A stretch of 42,840 nt of DNA from Calditrichota bacterium (GTDB lineage: Bacteria; Electryoneota; AABM5-125-24; Hatepunaeales; Hatepunaeaceae), in the NCBI GenBank assembly GCA_018644935.1, contig JABGPL010000032.1:1-42840 (forward strand). Direction: 5' to 3'. Shown here piece after piece: positions 17,601 through 26,267 of this stretch. Both the position numbers and the translations under genes were made by a program. Position 1 is the first letter of the stretch. Each line of letters opens with the position of its first letter. Under the pieces are notes generated by a model. It saw nothing but the letters and a program-made list of their open reading frames with translations, searched no databases and was not told where the DNA came from.

Positions 17601-17823
17601 ATAAATCTCCGTAGTTGGATTATTTATTAATATATGGTGGATTCTAACCATTAGCAAGGAGTAATACAAGCTGAATAAATGCTTTTTTCGAGGAAAAGAT
17701 GGTACTCGTAGTAGATAAGTATTATCTTCTGGAACAAAAAGCACCCTCACATTGTTAGGTCTTCAAGCACCTCAATTAGGGGTGACCTGGAGCTGAAACA
17801 CGATAGAAAAAAGTGGAATTACA

Positions 17824-18663
17824 ATGACCAAGGTAAAAAGCGGAATATCGCGAATGCAGGCAATGGGTACATTTCTTAAATTAGGTACATGCTCAGAAAC
17901 GGTTGTGAACCTTCTCGATCGTGCCTTTGATAATCCGTTAGTACTCGAGGAGAACGCCTCCCAGCCCTTAGCTGGCGGTATAATGCAACATGGCTACCAG
18001 TGTGGTATGATCTGGGGAGCGTCGCTTGCAGCAGGCGCACAGGCGTATAAACTCTACGGTGCTGGTCCGGAAGCTGAAACCAGGGCAATAATTGCATCAC
18101 AAAGGTTAGTAGAGTCCTTCCAAGTTCGACACAATACATTTAATTGTCTTGAAATAACTGATATTGACAAGTCTTCATCGACCATGAAAATGATCTTTGT
18201 TTTCCTCATAAAAGGTGGAACTATAGGCTGTTTCAGAATGGCTGGATGGTACGCACCGATAGCACTCAATGACATACAAATTACATTGTCCGATAAGAAC
18301 ATCGAGGTGCCTTCTTCTCCGGTAAGTTGTGTTTCACTGTTGGCACAGAAAATGGGCATGTCAGACAGGCATGCTGTAATGGCAGCAGGACTCGCAGGTG
18401 GTATCGGTTTAAGCGGAGGAGGATGTGGGGCATTGGGGGCTGCGATATGGATTCTCGGCATGAAGAGCAAAGAAGAAACTGGAAAAGTTGATTTTAAAAA
18501 CCCTAAAGCCCAGGATAAAATTGACGAATTCTTGAAGAGCACCAACTATAAATTCGAGTGCTCAGAAATTGTTGGAAGGAAGTTTGGAAGTGTCAATGAC
18601 CACGCTGCTTATGTGTGTGGAGGCGGCTGCGAGGAGATCATCGAGGTGTTAGCTAAGGGATGA
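17824..18663 (+). CDS. Two-domain C_GCAxxG_C_C family protein
   Basis: 279 residues made of two copies of the C_GCAxxG_C_C cysteine domain. The first has C23 (GTCSE), C60 (YQCGMIWGASLAAG), C108 and C136. The second has C169 (SCVSL), C201 (GGGCGALGAAIW), C246 and C265/C269. The spacing Cys-x36-Cys-Gly-x4-Gly and the two late cysteines match the redox-active or metal-binding family, whose biochemical role is poorly known. A Gly-rich loop (GLAGGIGLSGGG) precedes the second central Cys. The protein is probably cytoplasmic, as it has no signal peptide. It precedes a sensor kinase gene on the same strand but is separated from it by 174 bases containing a repeat, so co-transcription is uncertain. 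Confidence 0.82.
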   Translation: MTKVKSGISRMQAMGTFLKLGTCSETVVNLLDRAFDNPLVLEENASQPLAGGIMQHGYQCGMIWGASLAAGAQAYKLYGAGPEAETRAIIASQRLVESFQVRHNTFNCLEITDIDKSSSTMKMIFVFLIKGGTIGCFRMAGWYAPIALNDIQITLSDKNIEVPSSPVSCVSLLAQKMGMSDRHAVMAAGLAGGIGLSGGGCGALGAAIWILGMKSKEETGKVDFKNPKAQDKIDEFLKSTNYKFECSEIVGRKFGSVNDHAAYVCGGGCEEIIEVLAKG

Positions 18664-18672
18664 TTGAGTTAG

Positions 18673-18692
18673 GTATACCGTCCTCTTAATTA
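18673..18692. repeat. Degenerate GTATAC/GTCC repeat, left flank of histidine kinase
   Basis: GTATACCGTCCTCTTAATTA is the reverse complement, with two mismatches, of TAATTAAGGGGACAGTATAC at 20341-20360. The two copies bracket the histidine kinase gene as inverted repeats. It lies 10 bases past the stop of the cysteine-domain gene. Confidence 0.65.
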
Positions 18693-18837
18693 TTAACGGG
18701 GATATATGGGATATTCAGGATTGAATTTTTATTAGGATTCTATTTAATCAACAAGATTTAAGTATTGTATTCTTACCTTCACCTTCATATGTTCAGAGTG
18801 GTTTCGTTAAACATTCCCCGTAATTGGAAACACTGTA

Positions 18838-20343
18838 ATGAACATTCATGCCGTACCCTTACTGATTTCCGGTATATTTTGTGCTTTGCTTTCAGTCATT
18901 ACCTGGATGCTTCGAGGGCGGGAGAAAATAAATCGTATTTTCTCTTTCTTTACTCTAGCATTGGCATTGGACAGTTTTAGTTATTTTCTCTGGTTTCAAT
19001 ATGGAAGTTTAGAAAATATTCATGCCTGGGGGCGGATTGTATTTCCAATAGGCATTTTGGTTCCAATAGGGTTAGTGTTGTTTTTCTTTGCTTTCACGGG
19101 TTATGATAAAAGAATGGACGCGAAGGTTCTATGGATTAAAGTTAAGTACTTTAAGATCTTCACTCTTTTAATATTCGTCATTGCCATGGTGCTGTCTATT
19201 TTTACCCAGTGGATGATTAAAATACCTGAGGCTCCAAAAGACATTTGGGATACGGAAATGGGACCCTATGGAATGGTGATCATGCCTCTTTTTGCTGGCA
19301 TGTTTTTCTATATGCTGGCTATGGTTTTTAAGAGCTACAAAATGACAGATAATAAACCTCGGAGACGATTCATTCTCACACTTGCTCTCGGTGCAGTATT
19401 ATGGGTGATAATCGGCTATGCAGGGATAGTTTTTATCTCAGCAACAGGTGTATTGTCACAAGCAGTTAATTATATCGGAATTTCCCTGATGGCAGTGGTC
19501 TTTTTTGTGGGAATTATAAACTATCAATCAGATAAAGTACTTGAGCTGAATCTCAACCTCGAGCACAAAGTAATAGAACGAACCCGTCACCTGAATGAGA
19601 CTAGATCACAACTGATTCAAACTGAAAAAATGGCAGCTCTTGGGCATCTTGTAGCTGGTGTTGCTCATGAAATGAATAATCCTGTTGGTGCGATTTATAG
19701 CACCCACGACACTCTTGCTTCTGCTTCAGAGAAGCTAAAAAAAACACTTGAAAGTGAACACGGAATTAAAATCAGTGAAACACAAAACGTCTCTCGAATT
19801 CTAAATATTATTTCAAACGGGAGTGAAGTAATACGAGGTAGTAGTGAACGAATTGCTGGAATAGTAAAGAGGTTAAAGATTTTTGCCCGGCTGGATGAGG
19901 CGGAGCTTCAAAGCGTGGATTTCAATGAATGTATAGAGAATACCCTTGCAATGTTCCAATTCCACCTAAAACCAGAGATTAAAATCAGCCAGAATTTTGC
20001 TGATTTGCCCAAGATAACGTGCTATCCAGCTAAGATAAATCAGTTGTGCTTCCAGTTACTCCGTAATGCTAACATTGCAATTGAAAAAGAAGGAGAAATT
20101 GTGCTCAGCACAGAGGTCAAAGGTGATAAAGTTCATTTCAGTGTCTGGGATAACGGACGGGGAATTCCACCAGAGGATATTAATAAAATCTTTGACCCGG
20201 GTTTCACCGCCTGGGATGTAAATGTGGGAACCGGCTTAGGTTTAGCGATATGTTATCAGGTAGCTCAAGAACACAAGGGTAAGGTCAATGTTTATTCAAA
20301 AATGGGCGAGGGCAGCAAATTTACGTTTTCGTTTCCACGGTAA
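18838..20343 (+). CDS. Membrane sensor histidine kinase, 7TM-type
   Basis: 501 residues. The N-terminal 230 residues contain about seven hydrophobic segments, an integral-membrane sensor without a large external domain. A linker coiled coil (about 232-262) leads to the HisKA domain with phospho-acceptor H277 in LVAGVAHEMNNPVGAI. The HATPase domain has N410 (QLLRNAN), D438NGRG and G464TGLGLA, so kinase motifs are intact. No receiver domain or response regulator is adjacent (orphan kinase). It is a relative of the kinase at 22101-23720, with the same architecture and matching 'LNLE(H/R)KV-ER' linker. The stop TAA is the first codon of the GGGGACAGTATAC repeat. The signal sensed is unknown. Confidence 0.93.
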   Translation: MNIHAVPLLISGIFCALLSVITWMLRGREKINRIFSFFTLALALDSFSYFLWFQYGSLENIHAWGRIVFPIGILVPIGLVLFFFAFTGYDKRMDAKVLWIKVKYFKIFTLLIFVIAMVLSIFTQWMIKIPEAPKDIWDTEMGPYGMVIMPLFAGMFFYMLAMVFKSYKMTDNKPRRRFILTLALGAVLWVIIGYAGIVFISATGVLSQAVNYIGISLMAVVFFVGIINYQSDKVLELNLNLEHKVIERTRHLNETRSQLIQTEKMAALGHLVAGVAHEMNNPVGAIYSTHDTLASASEKLKKTLESEHGIKISETQNVSRILNIISNGSEVIRGSSERIAGIVKRLKIFARLDEAELQSVDFNECIENTLAMFQFHLKPEIKISQNFADLPKITCYPAKINQLCFQLLRNANIAIEKEGEIVLSTEVKGDKVHFSVWDNGRGIPPEDINKIFDPGFTAWDVNVGTGLGLAICYQVAQEHKGKVNVYSKMGEGSKFTFSFPR

Positions 20344-20360
20344 TTAAGGGGACAGTATAC
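20341..20360. repeat. GGGGACAGTATAC repeat, right flank of histidine kinase
   Basis: TAATTAAGGGGACAGTATAC. Its first TAA is the stop codon of the kinase gene. The core matches the ends of the MITE-like element at 15141-15328 and the copy at 26248-26267. Confidence 0.75.
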
Positions 20361-20383
20361 CAAGCCTGCACAAAATGTGAAAG

Positions 20384-20416
20384 AAAAAAATAGTGCTGCC
20401 TGATTTAGACAGCACC
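20384..20416 (-). terminator. Intrinsic terminator of the 7-repeat LVIVD gene
   Basis: Read on the minus strand, GTGCTG...CAGCAC (20393-20415, with extra pairing inside) is followed by TATTTTTTTC. It starts about 22 bases after the stop codon of the gene at 20437. The stem plus T-tract is a classic rho-independent design. Confidence 0.8.
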
Positions 20417-20436
20417 ATTTCGAAAAATCCCCGATC

Positions 20437-21675
20437 TTACTTGATTAACATAACCTTCATTAAAGAGGTTTCATTTCCCGACTGCAACCTCAATAAATAT
20501 GTTCCTGACTCAAATCGTTGAGCATTCCACACCAAATTATGCCAACCTGCCTGATAAAAGCCCTGTAGAATATCACTGTTCACGCGACCCTGAACATCCA
20601 GCATTTGCAGAACAATATCGTTGCTGCGTTTCAAATTAAAATCTATCTGAACGACACTATTGAATGGGTTTGGATATGCCTGAATTAAATTGTAGCCTTC
20701 CGGATTGGTTGAATTATCCTCGGGAACATTATTAAATCCTGATACATCAAGAATTAGAAGACCGTTTGTATAATCCGCAACATACGCGATACCACCTACT
20801 AAATCAACATTTAAAGCTTCACCATCTGTGTCGAATACTGCTAATTCCACGGGATTCTCAAAATCTTCAAATGAAACTATTCTCAAACCACTTGTTTTGT
20901 CCGCTATGTAGACTGTCCTCCCTGAAATTGCCAGATTATATGCATTTTCAGTGTCATACGTCCCAATTAACTCCGGATTTTCCGGATTTGAAATTGAGAA
21001 TACGAATACTCCCTGATCCCTGCAAGAAACGTATGCATAATCTCCCGATATCTCGATTCCAGAAGCTCTGCCTATTCCGTCATAGAATCCAACTTCTGTT
21101 GGATTGGCTGGATCAGCAACGGACAGGATACGAAATCCCCCTGAATTGCCATCTGCGAGATATGCATAGGTACCGGATATTTTAACATCGTTTGCTCCAC
21201 CAGGGGTGTCAAGGAAGCCGACTTCGACAGGATTGGTAGGATCTTCAATTGAGATGATGCGTAACCCTCCATCACCACCATCAGCCACATAAGCGTAGTT
21301 GCCGGCAACTGCTACACCTTTGGCATCATCTTCCGTATCATACGATCCCACCATTGTCGGATTTTCCGGGTCTTCTATGGAATTGATTGACAATCCACGA
21401 ATCCAACATACGACATAAGCATAACTTCCTGAAACCGTCAGATCCTTGCCAGCACCTGGATTGGCACAACTTGCCACGAGCACTGGATTTTGAGGATCGG
21501 CAACTGAGATTATCGGCATGGCACCATAATAATCTGCCAAATAAGCATAATTTCCTGAAACCTCCACCGCCCTGGCCTGCCCTTCTGTATCGTAGTGTCC
21601 GAGAAGCTGAATCTCTTGAGCCGTTGAGATCCCAATCATAATAACAAAAACTAAAAAAATAACAATCAAACGCAT
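20437..21675 (-). CDS. Secreted 7-repeat LVIVD beta-propeller protein with sorting domain
   Basis: 412 residues from ATG 21675, chosen for the strong AGGAGGTAAA ribosome binding site and the signal peptide (MRLIVIFLVFVIMIGISTAQ) that starts there. Seven LVIVD repeats follow, with landmarks MPIISVADPQNP, LSINSIEDPENP, LRIISIEDPTNP, FRILSVADPANP, VFVFSISNPENP, LRIVSFEDFENP and LLILDVSG, enough for exactly one seven-bladed propeller. The end has YPNPFNSVVQIDF, GTYLLRL and SLMKVMLIK, a T9SS-like module. It is predicted to be exported and surface-attached. It lies between two related sensor kinases, but on the strand of the second one and with its own terminator. Confidence 0.87.
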   Translation of the reverse strand: MRLIVIFLVFVIMIGISTAQEIQLLGHYDTEGQARAVEVSGNYAYLADYYGAMPIISVADPQNPVLVASCANPGAGKDLTVSGSYAYVVCWIRGLSINSIEDPENPTMVGSYDTEDDAKGVAVAGNYAYVADGGDGGLRIISIEDPTNPVEVGFLDTPGGANDVKISGTYAYLADGNSGGFRILSVADPANPTEVGFYDGIGRASGIEISGDYAYVSCRDQGVFVFSISNPENPELIGTYDTENAYNLAISGRTVYIADKTSGLRIVSFEDFENPVELAVFDTDGEALNVDLVGGIAYVADYTNGLLILDVSGFNNVPEDNSTNPEGYNLIQAYPNPFNSVVQIDFNLKRSNDIVLQMLDVQGRVNSDILQGFYQAGWHNLVWNAQRFESGTYLLRLQSGNETSLMKVMLIK

Positions 21676-21850
21676 TTTACCTCCTGCTAGTAGACATCTG
21701 TAAAAAAAAGATTTCTGAACCACTAAATGTCTGGAATTCAGAGACAAGATTTTCCAATATTAACAACTGGAATGCACATAAACAAGGTATCTTACGTGTA
21801 TATTTGATTATGATTAAGCATTTTCAGTCATTAACAAAGGAGTTTGTATA

Positions 21851-22015
21851 ATGACATATCGATTCTGTCCAATATCCCCTTGGTACCTTGGGGATCTTGA
21901 AAGTACTATACGGTGCAGGATGAGAACCGATTCTGATGGAAACAACGTTTGGTCTCGCAAATATGAGGCAGCCCAATACAGAGATTTATTTCATTCACTT
22001 AAATACAGGAGTTGA
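21851..22015 (+). CDS. Possible small protein (54 residues)
   Basis: An ATG at 21851 is preceded by AAAGGAG with eight bases spacing, the best ribosome binding site in this part of the window, and opens a frame of 54 codons ending TGA at 22013-22015. The peptide (MTYRFCPISPWYLGDLEST...) has two Cys, three Trp/Tyr-rich spots and no signal peptide or membrane helix. I do not recognise it. It lies alone on the plus strand between the leader of the LVIVD gene and the 3' end of the second kinase. It could be a real small gene or a chance frame; the ribosome binding site is the main support. Confidence 0.42.
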   Translation: MTYRFCPISPWYLGDLESTIRCRMRTDSDGNNVWSRKYEAAQYRDLFHSLKYRS

Positions 22016-22100
22016 TCTCAGAAACTTTTTCTGATTAAGTGATGAATTAAATCTGAAAATCACCTCGACCTCAAAATGTCTTGCCAATTGTGATCCAAAA

Positions 22101-23720
22101 TTACGAGTTTTCGGGGAGTGACACAGTTACCTTTGTTCCCTTTCCAATCTGGCTTTTTACTTCGATTTTTCCTTTATGTGCTTCAACAATCTGGTAGCAA
22201 ATCGCTAATCCCAATCCTGTCCCGGTTCCCCTGCTTTTTGTTGTGAATCCGGGATCAAAAACTTGTTTTAAATCGTCCTTCCCAATCCCTCGTCCACTGT
22301 CTTCAATAGACACAGAAATTGCACTTTCCTCTCGAGAAGTTGTTATGTTAATTTCACCAGCACCATTCTGCTGTGCTTCACTGGCATTGATGAGCAAGTT
22401 CAGCCACAATTGATTCAGTTGCCTGGGATTACATGTAATATTTGGAAGCGAACCAAAACTCTGATTTACAACAATCCGATTATTAAACTCATGATCAAGC
22501 AGGGCTAAGGTTTCCTTTATCCCATGATTGATATCGACATTCTGTAACTCAGCCTCATCGAGTTTTGCGAAACTCTTCAATTTGGAAACAATCCCAGCAA
22601 TTCTTTTGCTGCCATCTGTTATCACATTACTGGTTTTTTTCAGAACCTCCAGGGAAAGACTAACTTCATTGCTCTGATTAGTTCCGATGGATGAAGCATT
22701 GATTGCATCTGTGAGTTTTGCAACACTGCGTGTCATACTCTGCTGACTGCTTGAAATTGCGCTTACGGGATTGTTAATCTCATGGGCAACTCCTGCGACA
22801 AGTTGTCCGAGCGATGCCATTTTCTCGGATTGAACCATACGTGTAAATGCATCTTTTAGCTCTGACGTACGCTCTTCCACCTTGCGTTCGAGATTAACAT
22901 TCAATTCCTCGACTCGTGCAAATTGGTATCTCATTATTGCAACGTAAAAGATCACTACGGAGAGTGGGAATAGTGAAGATGCGTAGAGCTGAGTCGGCAT
23001 GTCAAACAAAGGTAAAATCACACCGAGTGTCATCGCAGAACCATAGGTTAATATAAAGGCGATGATGTTGAGACGGATAAAACTCCTGTAGTTAGCGTCT
23101 TTATTAATCCGGTAACCATAGATCAGGAAGTATATTATTTTCCCAATACCGATAAAAACAAATACCGCAAGAATATAACCAAGCGAGCTGTATTTAACCT
23201 CAAGTCCTGGCCAGTTCCCCATAGATGTAAGCGAGACCTCAGTTGTCGCATGTATAAAAACAAAAGACAGAGTCACCGCTGCGATAACTGTTGTGAATAG
23301 ATACACTCGCTCACTAATTTTCCAACCAAATATTTTAACTGTGAACCTATCATCGCTAAAGTCGAAAAGAATATCCTTGCCAAAAACTTTAAAACTCATT
23401 GGCATCCCGATCACTGCAACTGAATAGAAGATTGCTAACATAATCGAAAGGAAGCCGAAAACTGGAGCAAGTCTGGCGTGCAATGAGACAAAGTCCAGCT
23501 CAAGACCAAACTTATCTAGGACAAACTCACCTCCGAGCTCACTTTTCCCACTCGCGATCAAGAATGCAAACCAGGCGCCGAACATCAACAGAAAACAAAA
23601 AGCAGAGAAGATCCTCCAGAGACGTTCTTTTCGTCCTGAAAGCAGTGACACAATTCCCAGCGAAAGAAGAAACAACGAGCTGATTAACTGAGGAGTTGCA
23701 TAGGCATTCATGCTGTTCAT
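22101..23720 (-). CDS. Membrane sensor histidine kinase, 7TM-type (paralogue)
   Basis: 539 residues. The N-terminal 265 residues have about seven hydrophobic segments interrupted by a hydrophilic insert (about 106-137). A coiled-coil linker (LNVNLERKVEERTSELKDAF) precedes HisKA with H313 in LVAGVAHEINNPVSAI. The HATPase shows LWLNLLINASEAQ, EDSGRGIG and GTGTGLGLAICYQ. All catalytic motifs are present. It is related to the kinase at 18838-20343 by domain order and by several near-identical motifs. No adjacent regulator gene is visible. The start could be ATG 23720 or the ATG three codons later; neither has a strong ribosome binding site. Confidence 0.92.
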   Translation of the reverse strand: MNSMNAYATPQLISSLFLLSLGIVSLLSGRKERLWRIFSAFCFLLMFGAWFAFLIASGKSELGGEFVLDKFGLELDFVSLHARLAPVFGFLSIMLAIFYSVAVIGMPMSFKVFGKDILFDFSDDRFTVKIFGWKISERVYLFTTVIAAVTLSFVFIHATTEVSLTSMGNWPGLEVKYSSLGYILAVFVFIGIGKIIYFLIYGYRINKDANYRSFIRLNIIAFILTYGSAMTLGVILPLFDMPTQLYASSLFPLSVVIFYVAIMRYQFARVEELNVNLERKVEERTSELKDAFTRMVQSEKMASLGQLVAGVAHEINNPVSAISSSQQSMTRSVAKLTDAINASSIGTNQSNEVSLSLEVLKKTSNVITDGSKRIAGIVSKLKSFAKLDEAELQNVDINHGIKETLALLDHEFNNRIVVNQSFGSLPNITCNPRQLNQLWLNLLINASEAQQNGAGEINITTSREESAISVSIEDSGRGIGKDDLKQVFDPGFTTKSRGTGTGLGLAICYQIVEAHKGKIEVKSQIGKGTKVTVSLPENS

Positions 23721-24057
23721 TTAGAGTTACCCATTGAGGTTATGTACGTATGTAAATGTAGTGAAATTGTTCATTCTTGTTTAAACCGTGAATTAACCCA
23801 TCGGTTTCCCGGGGAACAACGGAGTGCTACTCTGTAACAATGCACTTTCAATTGAATCTATTGACGGTTTGCTCGATTGTCAAGTGCTTATCCCAAAAAT
23901 TTAGGTCGCTTGATTGTATTTCGTCCAACAAGAACTGCATCAATATTTACAAATCTATTCAGAACTAAACACACGGCGTTTATTTATTTTCACATTCAGA
24001 GGTATGACAAACGAAATTCTATCCCCACACGTTCTGCCTGGCTTTCGTTTCACTTCG
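23721..24057. other. Intergenic region without recognisable feature
   Basis: This lies between the start of the kinase gene and the end of the hydrolase-like lipoprotein gene (both minus strand). I see no convincing gene, terminator hairpin or copy of the dispersed repeats. It presumably contains the kinase promoter, which I cannot pinpoint. Confidence 0.5.
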
Positions 24058-25515
24058 CTACTGAAGTTCCGCACCTACAACCGTGTTACCAAACTCAAAG
24101 CGGAATCGCATATCCTCAGGGAACTTAATTTTACCCATATTTACAACAAATTGTACCGTAACATACTGGTTGTAAAATACTTTGGGGTCGTCACCAATTT
24201 TTCCTTTGATGAAATCTGAACGGATTTTTTGTCCTGGTTTGAGGCTGCTTGTGCGACGGAAGTACTCATCACCGTTGGGTTTTAGCACGACGTACTGGAA
24301 AGTCGCATGACTATCAACCTTCGGAGCAACCCAGAAAAATGTCCATGTATCAAAATCAGGCGGTGCCAGTCGCGCAGCTATGTAGGTAACTTCATGGGAT
24401 ACATTTTCAATCGGGATTGAGTTTCCGAAACCCTTTTCGATTCTTACTTTCGAGCGGTCCCAGGCTGCTATTTCCGCTTCTGGAACATCGCCAAGACCAT
24501 TAGCAAATCCCCTCAACTCTGCGAAAAACTTTTCCGGTGCATCTCTGGATGGATCATTCCCAGCCTCATCAAGAATGACTAATTTTGCATCTTTGAAACA
24601 TATTTGAAAAGCCTGTGGCTTACTCTCGTCCCAGGAGAGCGTCCATTTACCATCTATGATAAGGACGGGGATTGGGCACTTGCTGAAAACATCCTGGAAA
24701 TCGAGTGTCTGAATTGAATTGAAAAAATCATTACGGTACATCTTATCATGATTCCATTCGTAGCGTGCGCTTCTCGCAATTTCCTCTCGGGTAGGTTTAT
24801 AAAAATGCTGCCGTTTCCAATCACCATTTACAAATGCGTTAAATATTTTCTGTTGAACATTTAGATTTTTGCTATAATGTATTTCCCTGATTTTTTCCAT
24901 TTCCTCTGCCGAAATGTATTCATATTGTCTTGATCCCGCAAAATCTATTGGCAAACCATCAAATGTAGATGTTACAAAGACTAAGCCCAATAAATTCTCG
25001 GGAAATTTAACTGCGTAAGCTTGAGCCAATGTGCCACCATAACCGGTACCAAGAACCACCCATTTATTTATGTCCAAAGCTATTCGCAGTTTTTCAAGAT
25101 CTTCGACAGACTGATATAAAGTGTATGTACCATCAGGAGTGTATTGTGAAATTCCGCAACCCCTCTGGTCGTAATATATCAACTTGAGAGAATCACTTGC
25201 CTGAGAAAAATGAGGATGAAACGCATGATGCGTTGAACCCGGTCCACCATGCAAAAGCACAACAGGTGTTCCTTCCCCTTCTATCTCGACATAGAGACTA
25301 CAATCTTCCAATTGGACATATCCTTTCCAGGTTTCCAAATCATCACAGAGCCGAGGTGGATTTGGAATGTTAATTATCAGTTCATCTTCAATTGAAACCA
25401 CCATATCCAGCATACGCTCCCTGCCTTGGGTGGAGGAAGGATCTTTTGATGAGCACGACATTAGCAGGACACTGAGAACAAAAGCAAAAGTAAGAAAACT
25501 AAAAAAAATCTTCAT
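24058..25515 (-). CDS. Alpha/beta-hydrolase-fold lipoprotein lacking the catalytic triad
   Basis: 485 residues from ATG 25515, supported by CAGGAG six bases upstream and a lipoprotein signal (LLMS-C21). Residues about 65-345 match proline iminopeptidase-like hydrolases: VVLLHGGPGSTHHAF (oxyanion HGGPG), YYDQRGCGISQ, and a cap domain. However, the nucleophile elbow reads GTGYGG (Gly158 where Ser is expected), the acid position reads DGKWT (Thr292 for Asp) and the base position reads EAGND (Asn320 for His). All three triad residues appear lost while the fold is kept, so it is probably a binding or scaffold pseudoenzyme. Residues 345-485 are a beta-rich tail I do not recognise. It should be anchored in the envelope by its lipid. 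Confidence 0.85.
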   Translation of the reverse strand: MKIFFSFLTFAFVLSVLLMSCSSKDPSSTQGRERMLDMVVSIEDELIINIPNPPRLCDDLETWKGYVQLEDCSLYVEIEGEGTPVVLLHGGPGSTHHAFHPHFSQASDSLKLIYYDQRGCGISQYTPDGTYTLYQSVEDLEKLRIALDINKWVVLGTGYGGTLAQAYAVKFPENLLGLVFVTSTFDGLPIDFAGSRQYEYISAEEMEKIREIHYSKNLNVQQKIFNAFVNGDWKRQHFYKPTREEIARSARYEWNHDKMYRNDFFNSIQTLDFQDVFSKCPIPVLIIDGKWTLSWDESKPQAFQICFKDAKLVILDEAGNDPSRDAPEKFFAELRGFANGLGDVPEAEIAAWDRSKVRIEKGFGNSIPIENVSHEVTYIAARLAPPDFDTWTFFWVAPKVDSHATFQYVVLKPNGDEYFRRTSSLKPGQKIRSDFIKGKIGDDPKVFYNQYVTVQFVVNMGKIKFPEDMRFRFEFGNTVVGAELQ

Positions 25516-25760
25516 TGTTACTCCTGGTTGAATTTCTTTGGTTAAATGCTTAATGCACTTTCTGGTCGTAAGCGTAATTAATTTCACCTATTATAGACTA
25601 GGATTGAATGTATTACTGATTTACAACTTTAGCAAGAGTCTGACTGGAAAAATGACGAAAGAACAGGTTCGTTGGTTTTAAAAACTCTGATGATTATATT
25701 AAAACTATTATTTGTAAAGGGAAGCGGTGCAGATTCATTTAACAATTCAAGAGGATTCAA

Positions 25761-26243
25761 TTGAGATTACAAGAATTTCTTCTCGACTTTCATACACGAG
25801 CCCACCGAAGTTTACAGGGGCTTCTGAAGCATTGCCATAATCTTACGGAAAAAGAACTAAATCAGGAGTTGGAAGGCTTCGGATTCCCCACCATACAATT
25901 GCAGTTGGATCATATTGTTGGTGCTGAGCAATATTGGATCGGAGTACTCAAGGGGAGTCTTGATGATTTTGATGATTCTCTAATTTTTCCTTCGTTAGAG
26001 TCTCTTGAAACATACCGGGATGAAGTATTCAATGCTACTGAACTCTTCCTCACATCAACTACAACAGCGGAACTTGAAACCGTCCGCCCAATGATGACAT
26101 GGGGAAAAGTGGAGAAAAACCTGAGTCCACTCCAGGTGATTATCCGCACCCAAACGCATATTTACCAACATCAAGGGCAGATATTGGCAATGTGCAGATT
26201 GTTCGGAAAACCCTGTAGCGGATTGGACTATCCGATAGATTGA
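25761..26243 (+). CDS. DinB-like four-helix metal-binding protein
   Basis: 160 residues starting at TTG 25761, with GAGG six bases upstream. The length and the three spaced histidines fit the DinB/YfiT superfamily: H51 in LQLDHIVGAEQYW, and H133 and H137 in TQTHIYQHQGQI. These form the usual metal site of thiol-dependent S-transferase-like DinB proteins. The substrate is unknown. The gene is convergent with the fatty acid desaturase, and only four bases separate the two stop codons. Confidence 0.82.
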   Translation: MRLQEFLLDFHTRAHRSLQGLLKHCHNLTEKELNQELEGFGFPTIQLQLDHIVGAEQYWIGVLKGSLDDFDDSLIFPSLESLETYRDEVFNATELFLTSTTTAELETVRPMMTWGKVEKNLSPLQVIIRTQTHIYQHQGQILAMCRLFGKPCSGLDYPID

Positions 26244-26247
26244 AGAA

Positions 26248-26267
26248 TTAAGTATACTGTCCCCTTA
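26248..26267. repeat. GTATACTGTCCCC repeat at the 3' end of the desaturase gene
   Basis: TTAAGTATACTGTCCCCTTA. On the minus strand this encodes the last residues R-G-Q-Y-T and the TAA stop of the desaturase, so the element forms the end of the gene. The core is identical to the copies at 15144, 15309 and 20348. Confidence 0.75.

Noticed and set aside
17601..17750. Upstream extension of the 14-repeat LVIVD gene
   Set aside because: It would put 50 residues before a clear signal peptide that starts right after a GGAG site.
23914..24219. Plus-strand frame overlapping the end of the hydrolase-like gene
   Set aside because: It overlaps the well-supported minus-strand gene, lacks a ribosome binding site and has no recognisable features.
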